From NCBI GenBank assembly GCA_003054655.1, contig QAYZ01000013.1:434001-498000 (forward strand): 64,000 nt of DNA. The letters run 5' to 3'. The position numbers and the translations under genes were made by a program. Below are positions 16,711 through 24,527 of the stretch, piece after piece. The notes under the pieces were generated by a model. The model did not search any database. It had not been told where the DNA came from and saw only the letters and a list, made by a program, of their open reading frames with translations. Within the stretch, counting starts at the first letter, position 1. Each line of letters starts with the position of its first letter. Source of the DNA: Spartobacteria bacterium LR76. GTDB taxonomy: Bacteria; Verrucomicrobiota; Verrucomicrobiia; Chthoniobacterales; Terrimicrobiaceae.

Positions 16711-17888
16711 GAACCTCTCCACGTCCCGCCCTGACCCGCGTCGCGGCCGGCCTGCTGGCGTTGTCGATTCTGCCAGCCCTGGCCGACCCGCAGCCCCTGG
16801 CCCAGGTCATTCAAAAGGGCTTTCCCGTCTGGGACACAGACCATGATGGATCACTCACCATCGAAGAGATCAACCGGGCGCTGGCCAATCCCGAAGTGCG
16901 AGGCGAGGAGGCCGCCGCCGTAGCTGCCATCTATCGGGCTGCGCGCAGCAAATCCCATCCGATGCAGCCGCCCTTTGCGCTGGATGTTCTGGTAAAACAG
17001 GACTCCGGCGATACCAGCGCGCCTGCGACCGATGAGGACCTGGGCATGCCTAAGCTCGGCAGCTACTACATGGCCTATGTCGGGAAGATCGGGAAAACTC
17101 CCCGCCAGCTCTTTGTCAGCGGCGCCCCCAGCCTGGAGGGTTTCCGCCAGGGCAAGGTCGGCTCGTGCTTCTGCCTCGCTCCGATGGCTGCCCTGATCGA
17201 CCGCGATCCCGCCGCTGTGGCTGCACGGTTCACCCGCGACAAGGATGGCTTCACCGTACGGCTCAATGACAATCGCACCGTCCATGTCACCGAGCCCACC
17301 GATGGGGAGATCGCCATCAGCTCAGGCACCGGCGACCAAGGTTACTGGAGCACGGTTTACGAAAAGGCCGTGGGCCAGATGCGCATTGAAGACAAATCGC
17401 TCAAGGATCCGCCGCTGGTGGCGGCGACCTCCGGCTCGGCTGGCACGATGGTGAAGGTATTGACTGGCAACGAAATCAAGCGCTTCTCGTGCTCACCATG
17501 GCGCAAGCCGGAAACGACTCCCGCCGAGAAGGATGCCCTCCTCGACCGGCTCCGGACCCTGCTGAAGGAAACCTCCGCCGCCCACCGGCTCATCACCGCC
17601 GGTACAGGCTCAAAAGGCTCCAAAGTGCCCGGCATCTCCTCGTTTCATGCTTACGCCGTGCTCGGTTTCGACGCTGGCAGCGACAGCGTCATCATCCGCG
17701 ATCCCCACGGCCAGGACTATGTGCCGCGAGGCCAGCCCGGTCTCGAGTCGGGCTATCCCGCAAGCAAGGGCGTTATGGAGATCCCGCTCAAGGACATAGT
17801 CGAGTTCATGGGCGGCTTTGCTTTTGAGCAGACCACCCCGGCCGCAAAAGGCACCCCCTCGGGGGAAACCACTGCCGACGGAGCGTAG
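16707..17888 (+). CDS. Exported EF-hand plus calpain-like cysteine protease
   Basis: 393 residues starting in the ATGA overlap with ggt. Signal peptide (VAAGLLALSILPALADP); one EF-hand loop at about 43-54 (DTDHDGSLTIEE) with all Ca2+ ligands; then a papain-like domain closest to calpains: catalytic Cys154 in QGKVGSCFCLAPMAAL (compare calpain QGxLGDCW), the W..VYEKA segment at about 214-222, and His314 in SSFHAYAVLGF. The usual RNPWG Asn is replaced by RDPHG (Asp332). Probable Ca2+-responsive peptidase in the periplasm or outside the cell, supplying peptides to the transferases. Activity is inferred; the Asp substitution is a caution. Confidence 0.72.
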   Translation: MRTSPRPALTRVAAGLLALSILPALADPQPLAQVIQKGFPVWDTDHDGSLTIEEINRALANPEVRGEEAAAVAAIYRAARSKSHPMQPPFALDVLVKQDSGDTSAPATDEDLGMPKLGSYYMAYVGKIGKTPRQLFVSGAPSLEGFRQGKVGSCFCLAPMAALIDRDPAAVAARFTRDKDGFTVRLNDNRTVHVTEPTDGEIAISSGTGDQGYWSTVYEKAVGQMRIEDKSLKDPPLVAATSGSAGTMVKVLTGNEIKRFSCSPWRKPETTPAEKDALLDRLRTLLKETSAAHRLITAGTGSKGSKVPGISSFHAYAVLGFDAGSDSVIIRDPHGQDYVPRGQPGLESGYPASKGVMEIPLKDIVEFMGGFAFEQTTPAAKGTPSGETTADGA

Positions 17889-17901
17889 GGACCAGAAAGC
17901 G

Positions 17902-18732
17902 TCAAGCCAGCCCGGTCCGGCGGGCGACGAAATTCTCCACGGGTTTCCCCGGTTCGGGAGGGATTTCGTCGACGCGAAACCCGCATTCGCTCAGGAGATC
18001 GGAAATCGCCTGGAATCGCTGCGGAGAATTGTTTCGCATGCACTCAAAGATCAGGAGGCGCAGTTTGCTGCCGCGCAGGATCGGCTCCATGCCGCGCAGA
18101 ACCTCCTCCTCAAACTGCTCGACGTCGAGTTTGACGATATTCGGCTCAGGCAGATTGCCTTTCTCCATCAGGCTCGCGGCGGACTCGCACAGAAGATGAA
18201 TCTTGAAGTCATATGAGACCTCCTCCCACGGGCGAAGGCTGTTCTGGCCGGAGTTTCGCGAAAGCTTGATATGCAGGCACTCCGCACGCAGGCGGTCGGC
18301 CAGCGGCGTCGTGACCAGTTCAGCCTTCAACCCATTCAGCTCCGCATTCAGGGTAAACTGATGGGCCGCAGCCGGGGAGGGTTCGAAGGCGACAAGGCGC
18401 ACCGTCTTGTGCATGCGAACCAGCGGGAGAGACAGACAGCCAATATTCGCGCCGATGTCCCAGACGACATCATGCGGGCGGATCTCCGCCGAAAGGATGT
18501 CGAAGATCTCGGGATCGTGGCGCCCGGTGAGCAGCAGCGCACGGTCGATAGCGACGTGGGGATTGAGCATCCAGGTCATCCCGCTGGCATCCGGCCACTG
18601 AATGAGAGATGAAAGATTACAGCCTTTGGTCTGCCAAAGGAGCGTCGCCGCGAGGCCGGGACGGCCGGATCGGTACAACCAGGCAATCAGCTTGTCAGCG
18701 AGCGGGATTTTCGGCACGTGGGATAAAGACAT
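17902..18732 (-). CDS. FkbM-family SAM-dependent methyltransferase
   Basis: About 276 residues from the Met at 18732; an upstream in-frame ATG at 18759 adds nine residues. The SAM-binding motif is DVVWDIGANIGCLSL, followed by LVAFEPSPAAAHQ, and later PNIVKLDVEQFEEEVLRGM, the FkbM signature segment 'K.DVEG.E..VL.G', here with Gln for Gly. FkbM enzymes O-methylate sugars, polyketides or glycan ends. It converges on the protease gene with 13 bases between stops and has no obvious functional partner. Confidence 0.85.
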   Translation of the reverse strand: MSLSHVPKIPLADKLIAWLYRSGRPGLAATLLWQTKGCNLSSLIQWPDASGMTWMLNPHVAIDRALLLTGRHDPEIFDILSAEIRPHDVVWDIGANIGCLSLPLVRMHKTVRLVAFEPSPAAAHQFTLNAELNGLKAELVTTPLADRLRAECLHIKLSRNSGQNSLRPWEEVSYDFKIHLLCESAASLMEKGNLPEPNIVKLDVEQFEEEVLRGMEPILRGSKLRLLIFECMRNNSPQRFQAISDLLSECGFRVDEIPPEPGKPVENFVARRTGLA

Positions 18733-18759
18733 GAAAATATAAGTGCATGGAACGACCAT

Positions 18760-18782
18760 CCGCTTCTCCTTGGGAGAAGCGG
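18760..18782. other. Perfect hairpin upstream of the FkbM gene
   Basis: CCGCTTCTC / GAGAAGCGG, 9-bp stem with a 5-base loop. There is no T-run on either side, so it is not a good terminator. Being just before the start of the methyltransferase gene it could affect its mRNA leader; a role is not shown. Confidence 0.35.
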
Positions 18783-18850
18783 ATTCCTCATGCCAGCTAT
18801 CGCAGAAGCTATTGAGTCATCCAGCGCCGCGCAAGCGCTCCCTTATGAAC

Positions 18851-18875
18851 AGCCGGGAAAATGAAACTCCCGGCT
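18851..18875 (-). terminator. Weak hairpin at the end of the GntR/LacI regulator gene
   Basis: AGCCGGGA / TCCCGGCT, 8-bp stem just spanning the regulator's stop codon on the minus strand. It lacks a U-tract, so it may act as an mRNA-end stabiliser rather than an intrinsic terminator. A second GC stem (AGCGC / GCGCT) follows. Confidence 0.3.
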
Positions 18876-19971
18876 AGGCGCTCTGGCGAACGACGAGCTC
18901 GCCGCGCAACTGCACCTCGCTGGCGGAGCCGGCATCTTTTCCCAGCAGGGTATCCAGCACGAGGAACGCCCTGCTGCCCATCTCTTCAAACGGGATATGA
19001 TACGTCGTCAACTCGACCCGTGAAACCTGAGGGAGCGTACTGTAATCATCGATACCGGAGACCAGCAAATCCCGCGGCACCTTCCATCCCCGCTCTTCCG
19101 CCGCCTCAATGCAGCCCGCAGCCAGAAAATCATCCGCACACACAACAGCATCGACCTTGCCGTGCACCCGTTCCAGATAAGTCCGGGCCATCGTCCGGGA
19201 TTCGGCCAGGGGGTCTTCGAAATTCGGGGTCATCACCGGATCGAGATAAACGATATCTGCCGACTCCGGGATACCCGCCTCCTCCAGAGCCCAACGGTAG
19301 CCCTGATAGCGATCCCGCATGAAGGGCGCCCATGCGTAGTTGGAGAAGAACCCAACCCGCCCTGCCCCGCGCGAGAGCATATGGCGGGTCATGGTATAAC
19401 CGGCATGAAAGCCATCAGCCGTCACCGCCGCGCGTCCCAGCCCAGGCAGGTACACTCCGGCGAGAACGATGGGACATCGCGATTCCACGAGCAACCGGGA
19501 AAGCACCACCTGATCCTCCGGTGTCTGGATGACGGGAAAAAGCACCGCCCCTCGCACATCAAACTCGGAGAGCCGGGCGATCATCTCCATTTCGCGCAGA
19601 TAATCCGACCCGGCGGAGAGCATTACCACACGCCGCCCGGCTTGCGTGGCTGCATCCTGAAACCCCTTTACCGTGCGCCACACACCCTCGTGCTGGTCGC
19701 TGGGATAAATGAAAGCATACGCATCCAGCAGATTTCCCGCCGGGACTCCCTTCCCGTAGGTGACCGTAGTCCCTGCCCGCGCCCGGCGCTCCACCAGCCC
19801 CTCATGGGCGAGAACGGCCAGCGCCTTGGCAACCGTACCAAGACTGCATCCGAACTTTCGGGCAAGATCAGCTTCCTTGGGCAGCTTGGCCCCGGTTTCC
19901 CATCTCCCGGAAACAATCTCTCCCTTCACCTGGGAATAGACGGCGTGAACCTTCTTGGGAACCGATACCAT
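18874..19971 (-). CDS. GntR-type HTH / LacI-type sensor transcriptional regulator
   Basis: 365 residues from the ATG at 19971; the frame continues upstream but that part overlaps the intergenic region and oxidoreductase end. N-terminal winged helix of the GntR family: VYSQVKGEIVSGRWETGAKLPKEADLARKFGCSLGTVAKALAVLAHEGLVERR. The C-terminal half is a LacI/periplasmic-binding-like sensor domain (DAYAFIYPSDQ, PIVLAGVYLPGLG, DAVVCADDFLAAGCIEA, SGIDDYSTLP). Such chimeras usually repress sugar genes until an inducer binds. Probable target is the adjacent oxidoreductase/lyase-like operon. Confidence 0.88.
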   Translation of the reverse strand: MVSVPKKVHAVYSQVKGEIVSGRWETGAKLPKEADLARKFGCSLGTVAKALAVLAHEGLVERRARAGTTVTYGKGVPAGNLLDAYAFIYPSDQHEGVWRTVKGFQDAATQAGRRVVMLSAGSDYLREMEMIARLSEFDVRGAVLFPVIQTPEDQVVLSRLLVESRCPIVLAGVYLPGLGRAAVTADGFHAGYTMTRHMLSRGAGRVGFFSNYAWAPFMRDRYQGYRWALEEAGIPESADIVYLDPVMTPNFEDPLAESRTMARTYLERVHGKVDAVVCADDFLAAGCIEAAEERGWKVPRDLLVSGIDDYSTLPQVSRVELTTYHIPFEEMGSRAFLVLDTLLGKDAGSASEVQLRGELVVRQSA

Positions 19972-19978
19972 GAGCCGT

Positions 19979-20008
19979 TCTTTCCCAAAAAACTCATTCT
20001 TGGAAAGA
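19979..20008. promoter_or_regulatory. Inverted repeat before the GntR/LacI regulator, possible operator
   Basis: TCTTTCC and GGAAAGA arms separated by 16 bases, 8 bases upstream of the regulator start codon. Position fits autoregulation; the weak GGGAAAGA sequence on the minus strand may also serve as ribosome-binding site. Confidence 0.3.
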
Positions 20009-20060
20009 GCCAATCCTCGAAATGTCACCGACTCCTTCCCCGCAGCGAGGGAAAGCAGCC

Positions 20061-21086
20061 TTAGGACAACCTCGACACGATCAACTCCTGATCGAGCGAA
20101 CCGCGTCTTGTCTCCGTGAAATCGACCCGAGGCAAGCGGCGGCGCAATGCCTCCATCAATGCCATTTGCTGACGGCAATCATCCAGACCGGGCGCGGGCG
20201 TAAAGCCTTCACGCACGGCGTCGAGAAACGCCGCGAACTCGCCGTAGGTCCCGTTGCGCTCGATGAGGTCTCCTGTCGCCTGGAAGCGCTCCGCCAGCCG
20301 ATCTTTCCGCCAGTGCTCCAGGTAGCCCTGAAACTGGCGTCCATCCGCGCCGAGAAGGCTGAGGCGCAGCGTGTGCTCCGCCGCGTGAATGCAGGCTCCC
20401 TCGCTCGTCTTGCCCGCGATGGGCTGAATGTTGAGGCGCACCTGCGTGCCGCTCTCACAGGTGCCGTCGAGGGTGAAGGCCGCCACCCCATCTCCCATCC
20501 AGGGCATTTCCCGATAAGTGATTCGCACCTCGTGGTAGGGGCTTCGCGCCAGGAAGCGCACGGCATCGATGGCATGGATGGCGGTCGTCGAAAAATCCGC
20601 GTCCCGCCGGTCAAACCGGGTCATCTCGTAATTGATCTGCTGGATGGCGTCGGGCGGCAGATGAGTCTCGAGGATGTCATGCGTCCGCACGACCACGGGC
20701 ATGTAGCGCCGGTTGAATGCCACCTGGTTCGGCACCTTTCCGGCATCCGCCGCTGCCCGCATGCGATCGAGCTCCGCCGTCCCAAGCCCGGGAGGCTTCT
20801 CCAAAAACAAAGGAATGCCCTGGCGAAGGACATCGACTGCCAGATCACAGGTGACGGACGTTGGCACGATGAGGCAGATCGCATCCGGGGCCTCCCGGTC
20901 GATCATGGTCTGGATGTCCGTATAGGCCCGCTCGAAGCCGAATCTCGCCCGGTACGTCTCCGCCAGCGCTTCATTCAGGTCGCAACACGCGGCAAGGTGA
21001 ATGCCGCCCTCGCTGGCGGCCTTTTGCTGCGCCGGGCCATGAACATCGCTCGAGTGCCCTCCGCAGCCAATGGTGCAAAGTTTCAT
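20061..21086 (-). CDS. Gfo/Idh/MocA-family oxidoreductase
   Basis: 341 residues. N-terminal Rossmann motif (KLCTIGCGGHSSDVHG), then the family's EKP motif in IPLFLEKPPGLG, which carries the conserved catalytic-site Lys, and a C-terminal alpha/beta domain. Members oxidise or reduce sugars or sugar derivatives with NAD(P). Start and stop overlap the neighbouring lyase-like gene in ATGA fashion, so the two are translationally coupled. In this locus it probably handles a monosaccharide released from the polymer attacked by the exported neighbour. Confidence 0.88.
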   Translation of the reverse strand: MKLCTIGCGGHSSDVHGPAQQKAASEGGIHLAACCDLNEALAETYRARFGFERAYTDIQTMIDREAPDAICLIVPTSVTCDLAVDVLRQGIPLFLEKPPGLGTAELDRMRAAADAGKVPNQVAFNRRYMPVVVRTHDILETHLPPDAIQQINYEMTRFDRRDADFSTTAIHAIDAVRFLARSPYHEVRITYREMPWMGDGVAAFTLDGTCESGTQVRLNIQPIAGKTSEGACIHAAEHTLRLSLLGADGRQFQGYLEHWRKDRLAERFQATGDLIERNGTYGEFAAFLDAVREGFTPAPGLDDCRQQMALMEALRRRLPRVDFTETRRGSLDQELIVSRLS

Positions 21087-23935
21087 GATGGATTGACTGG
21101 TGTGGAAACCCGCATACGAAAGGTCAGCCGCCCTCCTCCCGGCTGGACGGGAACGACGAGCCGCTTCACCGAGGGAGACACGGAATCCTCAAGACGCCCA
21201 GGCGCACTCTCGGGCCACTCTATAGTGACGCTTCCCTGGTCGGTGACAAACACCAGGCGATGCGGCGTTTCCAGCGTCACACGAGCAGCAGCGAGGCGGG
21301 TGAGAATCGGGAGGTTCACAAAGCACTCCTGCGGAGCAGTCAATGTCTTCGCTGTCACCGAGAGATCGAGGCCGTTCTCCACAAAGGCGTAGTCCCAGGT
21401 GAACGCCGCCAGCATGGGCGAGCCTGTGCGCGAGATGATGGAAAACTCCCGCCCCTCCGCGCCTTCCTGGATTTTTGCCCGGTCCGAACCGCTGGCAAAG
21501 AACGCTCCCTTGTCCGATTTGCCAAAGACACAGGAGTAGGTGAGCTGCTCGGGCCGCGTGATCTCCTTGGCCGAGGCGGGAAGATGGCCCGCCTCCGCGT
21601 CGCCCACCGGATGCATCGAGGCCAGAAACGATCCCGTCGCCGGAGTCCAAAGCACGGACGGCCCCCCGCCGAAGTGACCGACCAGTTTGCGCTGCGCCCC
21701 GATGACGTCGTAAAAAGCCAGTCCGTAAATCCCGCCGCGGTTCCACGCCAGCAGCCCCGGCAACTGCCATGTCTGGTCCTTTTGCGTGAAGGGAAGCGCC
21801 GCCGGCTGGGCGATGACGCCGGTGCCGTAGGCCTGGGCCAGGGCGGGAAGCCATTGACCGCCGCCTTCAAATTCCGCACCGCCCCAGATCACCCCCTGGC
21901 GGATCGTGCGGGCGATCCAGTCCGGCGTATTGGCAACGAACGAGGTAATACCCGCCGCCCCGATGCCCTCCGCAGGCTCCTTCTCCAGGTAGTAGCGTGA
22001 AGCGCCCAGGGGAAAATCCTCCCGGGAGATGAATTCTCCGGGATATCCGCTGAGGCAGAACATCGCCGCGGTGCGGCAGTTCAACGCCGTAGGCGAGTGC
22101 AGCCTGCCATCCGGCTGCGGGAGCCAGAAGAAGCACTTGAAACGGAGGTTCTTTTCGATCCCCAGTTTCATCGCCTCGGCCAGCGCCTCATCGCGTCTTG
22201 GCATGGCCTTGTAGTGGTTGTAGCAGGCGACGAGGCTGTAGAGATTGAGCCGGTCGTAGTTCCCATCCGGCCCATATTCCTCGAGGAAGTATCCCGCCGG
22301 ATGCTGGCCAAACTTCGAGTTCGGTCCATACGCGCCGCCGAGATAGGCCTTCATCCCTCGCTCAAAGTAGGACAGAAACCTCTTCTCCCCGGTCGCGAGA
22401 TACGTTTCGAGATGTGCCTTGAGAACATGCGCCCACTGGTTGGATTCGTACGCCTGATGGTCGGCGGCCTTGTCCGCGATGGCCATGAGGCCCTGCCGCC
22501 AGATCTCTCCCGCGTCGGCGGGCAGGGCTTCCTTGACCGACAGATAGGCCTGGGCCAGTCCGTCGTAGATGAAGAAAGTGTGAGTCAACGGATACGGCAG
22601 TTCCATCATCCGGCCGTCGCGGATCAGGTCGTCGCCCTGCAGGGTGGACAGGTGGAAAAACGCGGCCATGATGGCGCGCTTCAAAATCTGCGGATCGCGA
22701 TAGGCCGCGTTCAGCTTGCCCGGGAAGGCATGGAGCGCGGCAAAGCTCGCCGAGTCATAGAGCGAGAGAAACCGACCCGGGAACGGCAGGAAGTTCATCC
22801 ACGACTCCGCTTCGCTTCCATCCGTGGGCAATCCCGTGGGTGCCGGAATGCCGAAGTAGGGCTTCGCTGGATCGAGGTTTTCATTCTGGGCGCGCATCAG
22901 GCTGATCACGCCATTCAGGCCGCCGTATTTGCCAAAGGGCAGCACCTCCACCGATGGCGAGGCCAGATCGGCAGGCACCTCGGTCGGCCAGTTAAGACGC
23001 GGCTCCTGGTCCAGCGTGGGGGCCGACGCCACCATCCAGTCGCGAGCCCGCGCCTGCAAGGGACCGGCCACCCGTACTCCGTGGCTCTCGACCGTGCCGC
23101 CCTGAAGCCTTTCCGCCATCTCAGGCGTCGGGCAGAGCAGCCCCGGAGCGCCTTCAAAATCGATGGCTCCATCAAATCCCTGCGGCAGCACGACCCGCAC
23201 CACCTGGCCGGCCGGGGCCGGATCGAGCAGGATGCGGCCCTTTCTCTGTCCGCCGCTCAAGACCTCCGCCCGGGCGAGAGGCTTCCCATCGCGGGACTCA
23301 AGGGCGATACCGGCGGGCGAACCAGCCTCCACCCCGAGAAGCAGCTTGCGCGATGAGGGCGGAACCCACAAATAAGCGGGCCGGGGTGTCGTCGCGGAGA
23401 CGCCGAGGGCCATCTCGCCGCGCACTCCCCACGCCTCCGTCGGCGGGAGCCGCAACTCGACAAGATCACCCTGTCTCCCTCCGGAAAAGGAAATACGCCA
23501 TATCCCGGCGGCGCCCTCCGGCACCAGCAGTCCGCGCGTCTCCATGCCGCTCTCCTGCGCACTGAAATCCTCCACCGCGACCAGGTTGCCCGCCGGGTCA
23601 AAGACCCGCGCCAGGGCGGTCGGCAGGTAGGGTTCCTGCGAAGAGACTGTCGTCTGGCGGGTCACCAGGATGCGCTTGGGTCCGCCTGCGGGAAACTCCG
23701 CCAGCATCCCGAACCCGCGCACTCCGCCGCCAATGGTGGCGATGCGCGCCGCCTGGCCGATGGGGAAGGCCAGCTTGTCAACCGGTGCGGCGGCGGAGCC
23801 GGCGGCTTTGCCATCCGTATACACGCTCGGGCCGCCATCCTCCCTTGTCTTGAGCACATCAGCGGCATACAGGCCGGATGCCGGGAGCAGGCTGGCCGCC
23901 ACGACAGCCGCACCACCTCGCAGGAGAGAGATCAC
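21083..23935 (-). CDS. Large exported protein, probable alpha-toroid polysaccharide lyase/hydrolase-like
   Basis: I start it at the GTG at 23935, which overlaps the upstream stop as GTGA and is followed directly by a signal peptide (LLRGGAAVVAASLLPASGLYAA); 950 residues. The first third is beta-rich. The middle has helical pairs typical of (alpha/alpha) toroids (LKRAIMAAFFHLSTLQGDD, YESNQWAHVLKAHLETYLATGEKRFLSYFERGM, DGNYDRLNLYSLVACYNHY). The C-terminal third is again beta-rich with GGIYGLAFYDVIG and SFLASMHPVGD. That order resembles alginate/heparin-lyase-like enzymes, but I recognise no diagnostic catalytic motif, so family and substrate stay open. Confidence 0.55.
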   Translation of the reverse strand: MISLLRGGAAVVAASLLPASGLYAADVLKTREDGGPSVYTDGKAAGSAAAPVDKLAFPIGQAARIATIGGGVRGFGMLAEFPAGGPKRILVTRQTTVSSQEPYLPTALARVFDPAGNLVAVEDFSAQESGMETRGLLVPEGAAGIWRISFSGGRQGDLVELRLPPTEAWGVRGEMALGVSATTPRPAYLWVPPSSRKLLLGVEAGSPAGIALESRDGKPLARAEVLSGGQRKGRILLDPAPAGQVVRVVLPQGFDGAIDFEGAPGLLCPTPEMAERLQGGTVESHGVRVAGPLQARARDWMVASAPTLDQEPRLNWPTEVPADLASPSVEVLPFGKYGGLNGVISLMRAQNENLDPAKPYFGIPAPTGLPTDGSEAESWMNFLPFPGRFLSLYDSASFAALHAFPGKLNAAYRDPQILKRAIMAAFFHLSTLQGDDLIRDGRMMELPYPLTHTFFIYDGLAQAYLSVKEALPADAGEIWRQGLMAIADKAADHQAYESNQWAHVLKAHLETYLATGEKRFLSYFERGMKAYLGGAYGPNSKFGQHPAGYFLEEYGPDGNYDRLNLYSLVACYNHYKAMPRRDEALAEAMKLGIEKNLRFKCFFWLPQPDGRLHSPTALNCRTAAMFCLSGYPGEFISREDFPLGASRYYLEKEPAEGIGAAGITSFVANTPDWIARTIRQGVIWGGAEFEGGGQWLPALAQAYGTGVIAQPAALPFTQKDQTWQLPGLLAWNRGGIYGLAFYDVIGAQRKLVGHFGGGPSVLWTPATGSFLASMHPVGDAEAGHLPASAKEITRPEQLTYSCVFGKSDKGAFFASGSDRAKIQEGAEGREFSIISRTGSPMLAAFTWDYAFVENGLDLSVTAKTLTAPQECFVNLPILTRLAAARVTLETPHRLVFVTDQGSVTIEWPESAPGRLEDSVSPSVKRLVVPVQPGGGRLTFRMRVSTPVNPS

Positions 23936-24495
23936 AGGGACTCCAGCTTGAGATCGTCGATCCAAAGCACGCTGTCTGCCAGCGGTGTGGCGTCGCCGCC
24001 CTTGCCCGAGATCATGAATCCCGTCACCTTGTCCCAACCTGCGGGATCGCGCACAGCGTGAAAGTCCGAGAGCGGCAGAACGACCTGCTTCCATCCCGTC
24101 CAGTCCACTGCGAGCTTGTGAAAATAATACTTCTGCCCCTTGGACTGCCCTTCACTATCGGAATAGACCCAGAAGTTCAGGATCTGGCCATTAGCCTTGT
24201 CGGCATAGATCCAGAGGCTGAGTGCCTGGTAGGGGCTCCAGTCCAGCGGCGCGTTCTTCATGATGGCCCATGGGCGCTGCGATACCGACCAGCGGGCAGA
24301 GGCATTGCCTTCCTTGATCTTTCCGGCAGCGGTTTCCTTGGTAAACGGAACCCGGTCGGGCTGGTCTATCGCCGCCACCCATTGAAACGGCTGGGTTTCA
24401 AAAGAGTCTATCTTGAGAGTGTCTGCCCGCGAGGTTCCAGCGAGGACTGCGAGGGCGAAGGTTCCAGCGAGGAGGGAGGAAAGAGAGATTTTCAT
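23932..24495 (-). CDS. Exported jelly-roll carbohydrate-binding-like protein
   Basis: 187 residues with a signal peptide (LLAGTFALAVLAGTSRA). The domain opens with DSFET and continues ALSLWIYADKANGQILNFWVYSD, WKQVVLPLSDFHAVRDPAGWDKVTGFMIS and ends SVLWIDDLKLE, a pattern of CBM11/CIA30-like beta-sandwiches. These bind glycans and have no catalysis of their own. It directly precedes and overlaps the large lyase-like gene (GTGA), suggesting a binding subunit that was encoded separately. Confidence 0.65.
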   Translation of the reverse strand: MKISLSSLLAGTFALAVLAGTSRADTLKIDSFETQPFQWVAAIDQPDRVPFTKETAAGKIKEGNASARWSVSQRPWAIMKNAPLDWSPYQALSLWIYADKANGQILNFWVYSDSEGQSKGQKYYFHKLAVDWTGWKQVVLPLSDFHAVRDPAGWDKVTGFMISGKGGDATPLADSVLWIDDLKLESL

Positions 24496-24527
24496 GAGAG
24501 GGAATAGGCTGAGATTTGAAGAGAAAT

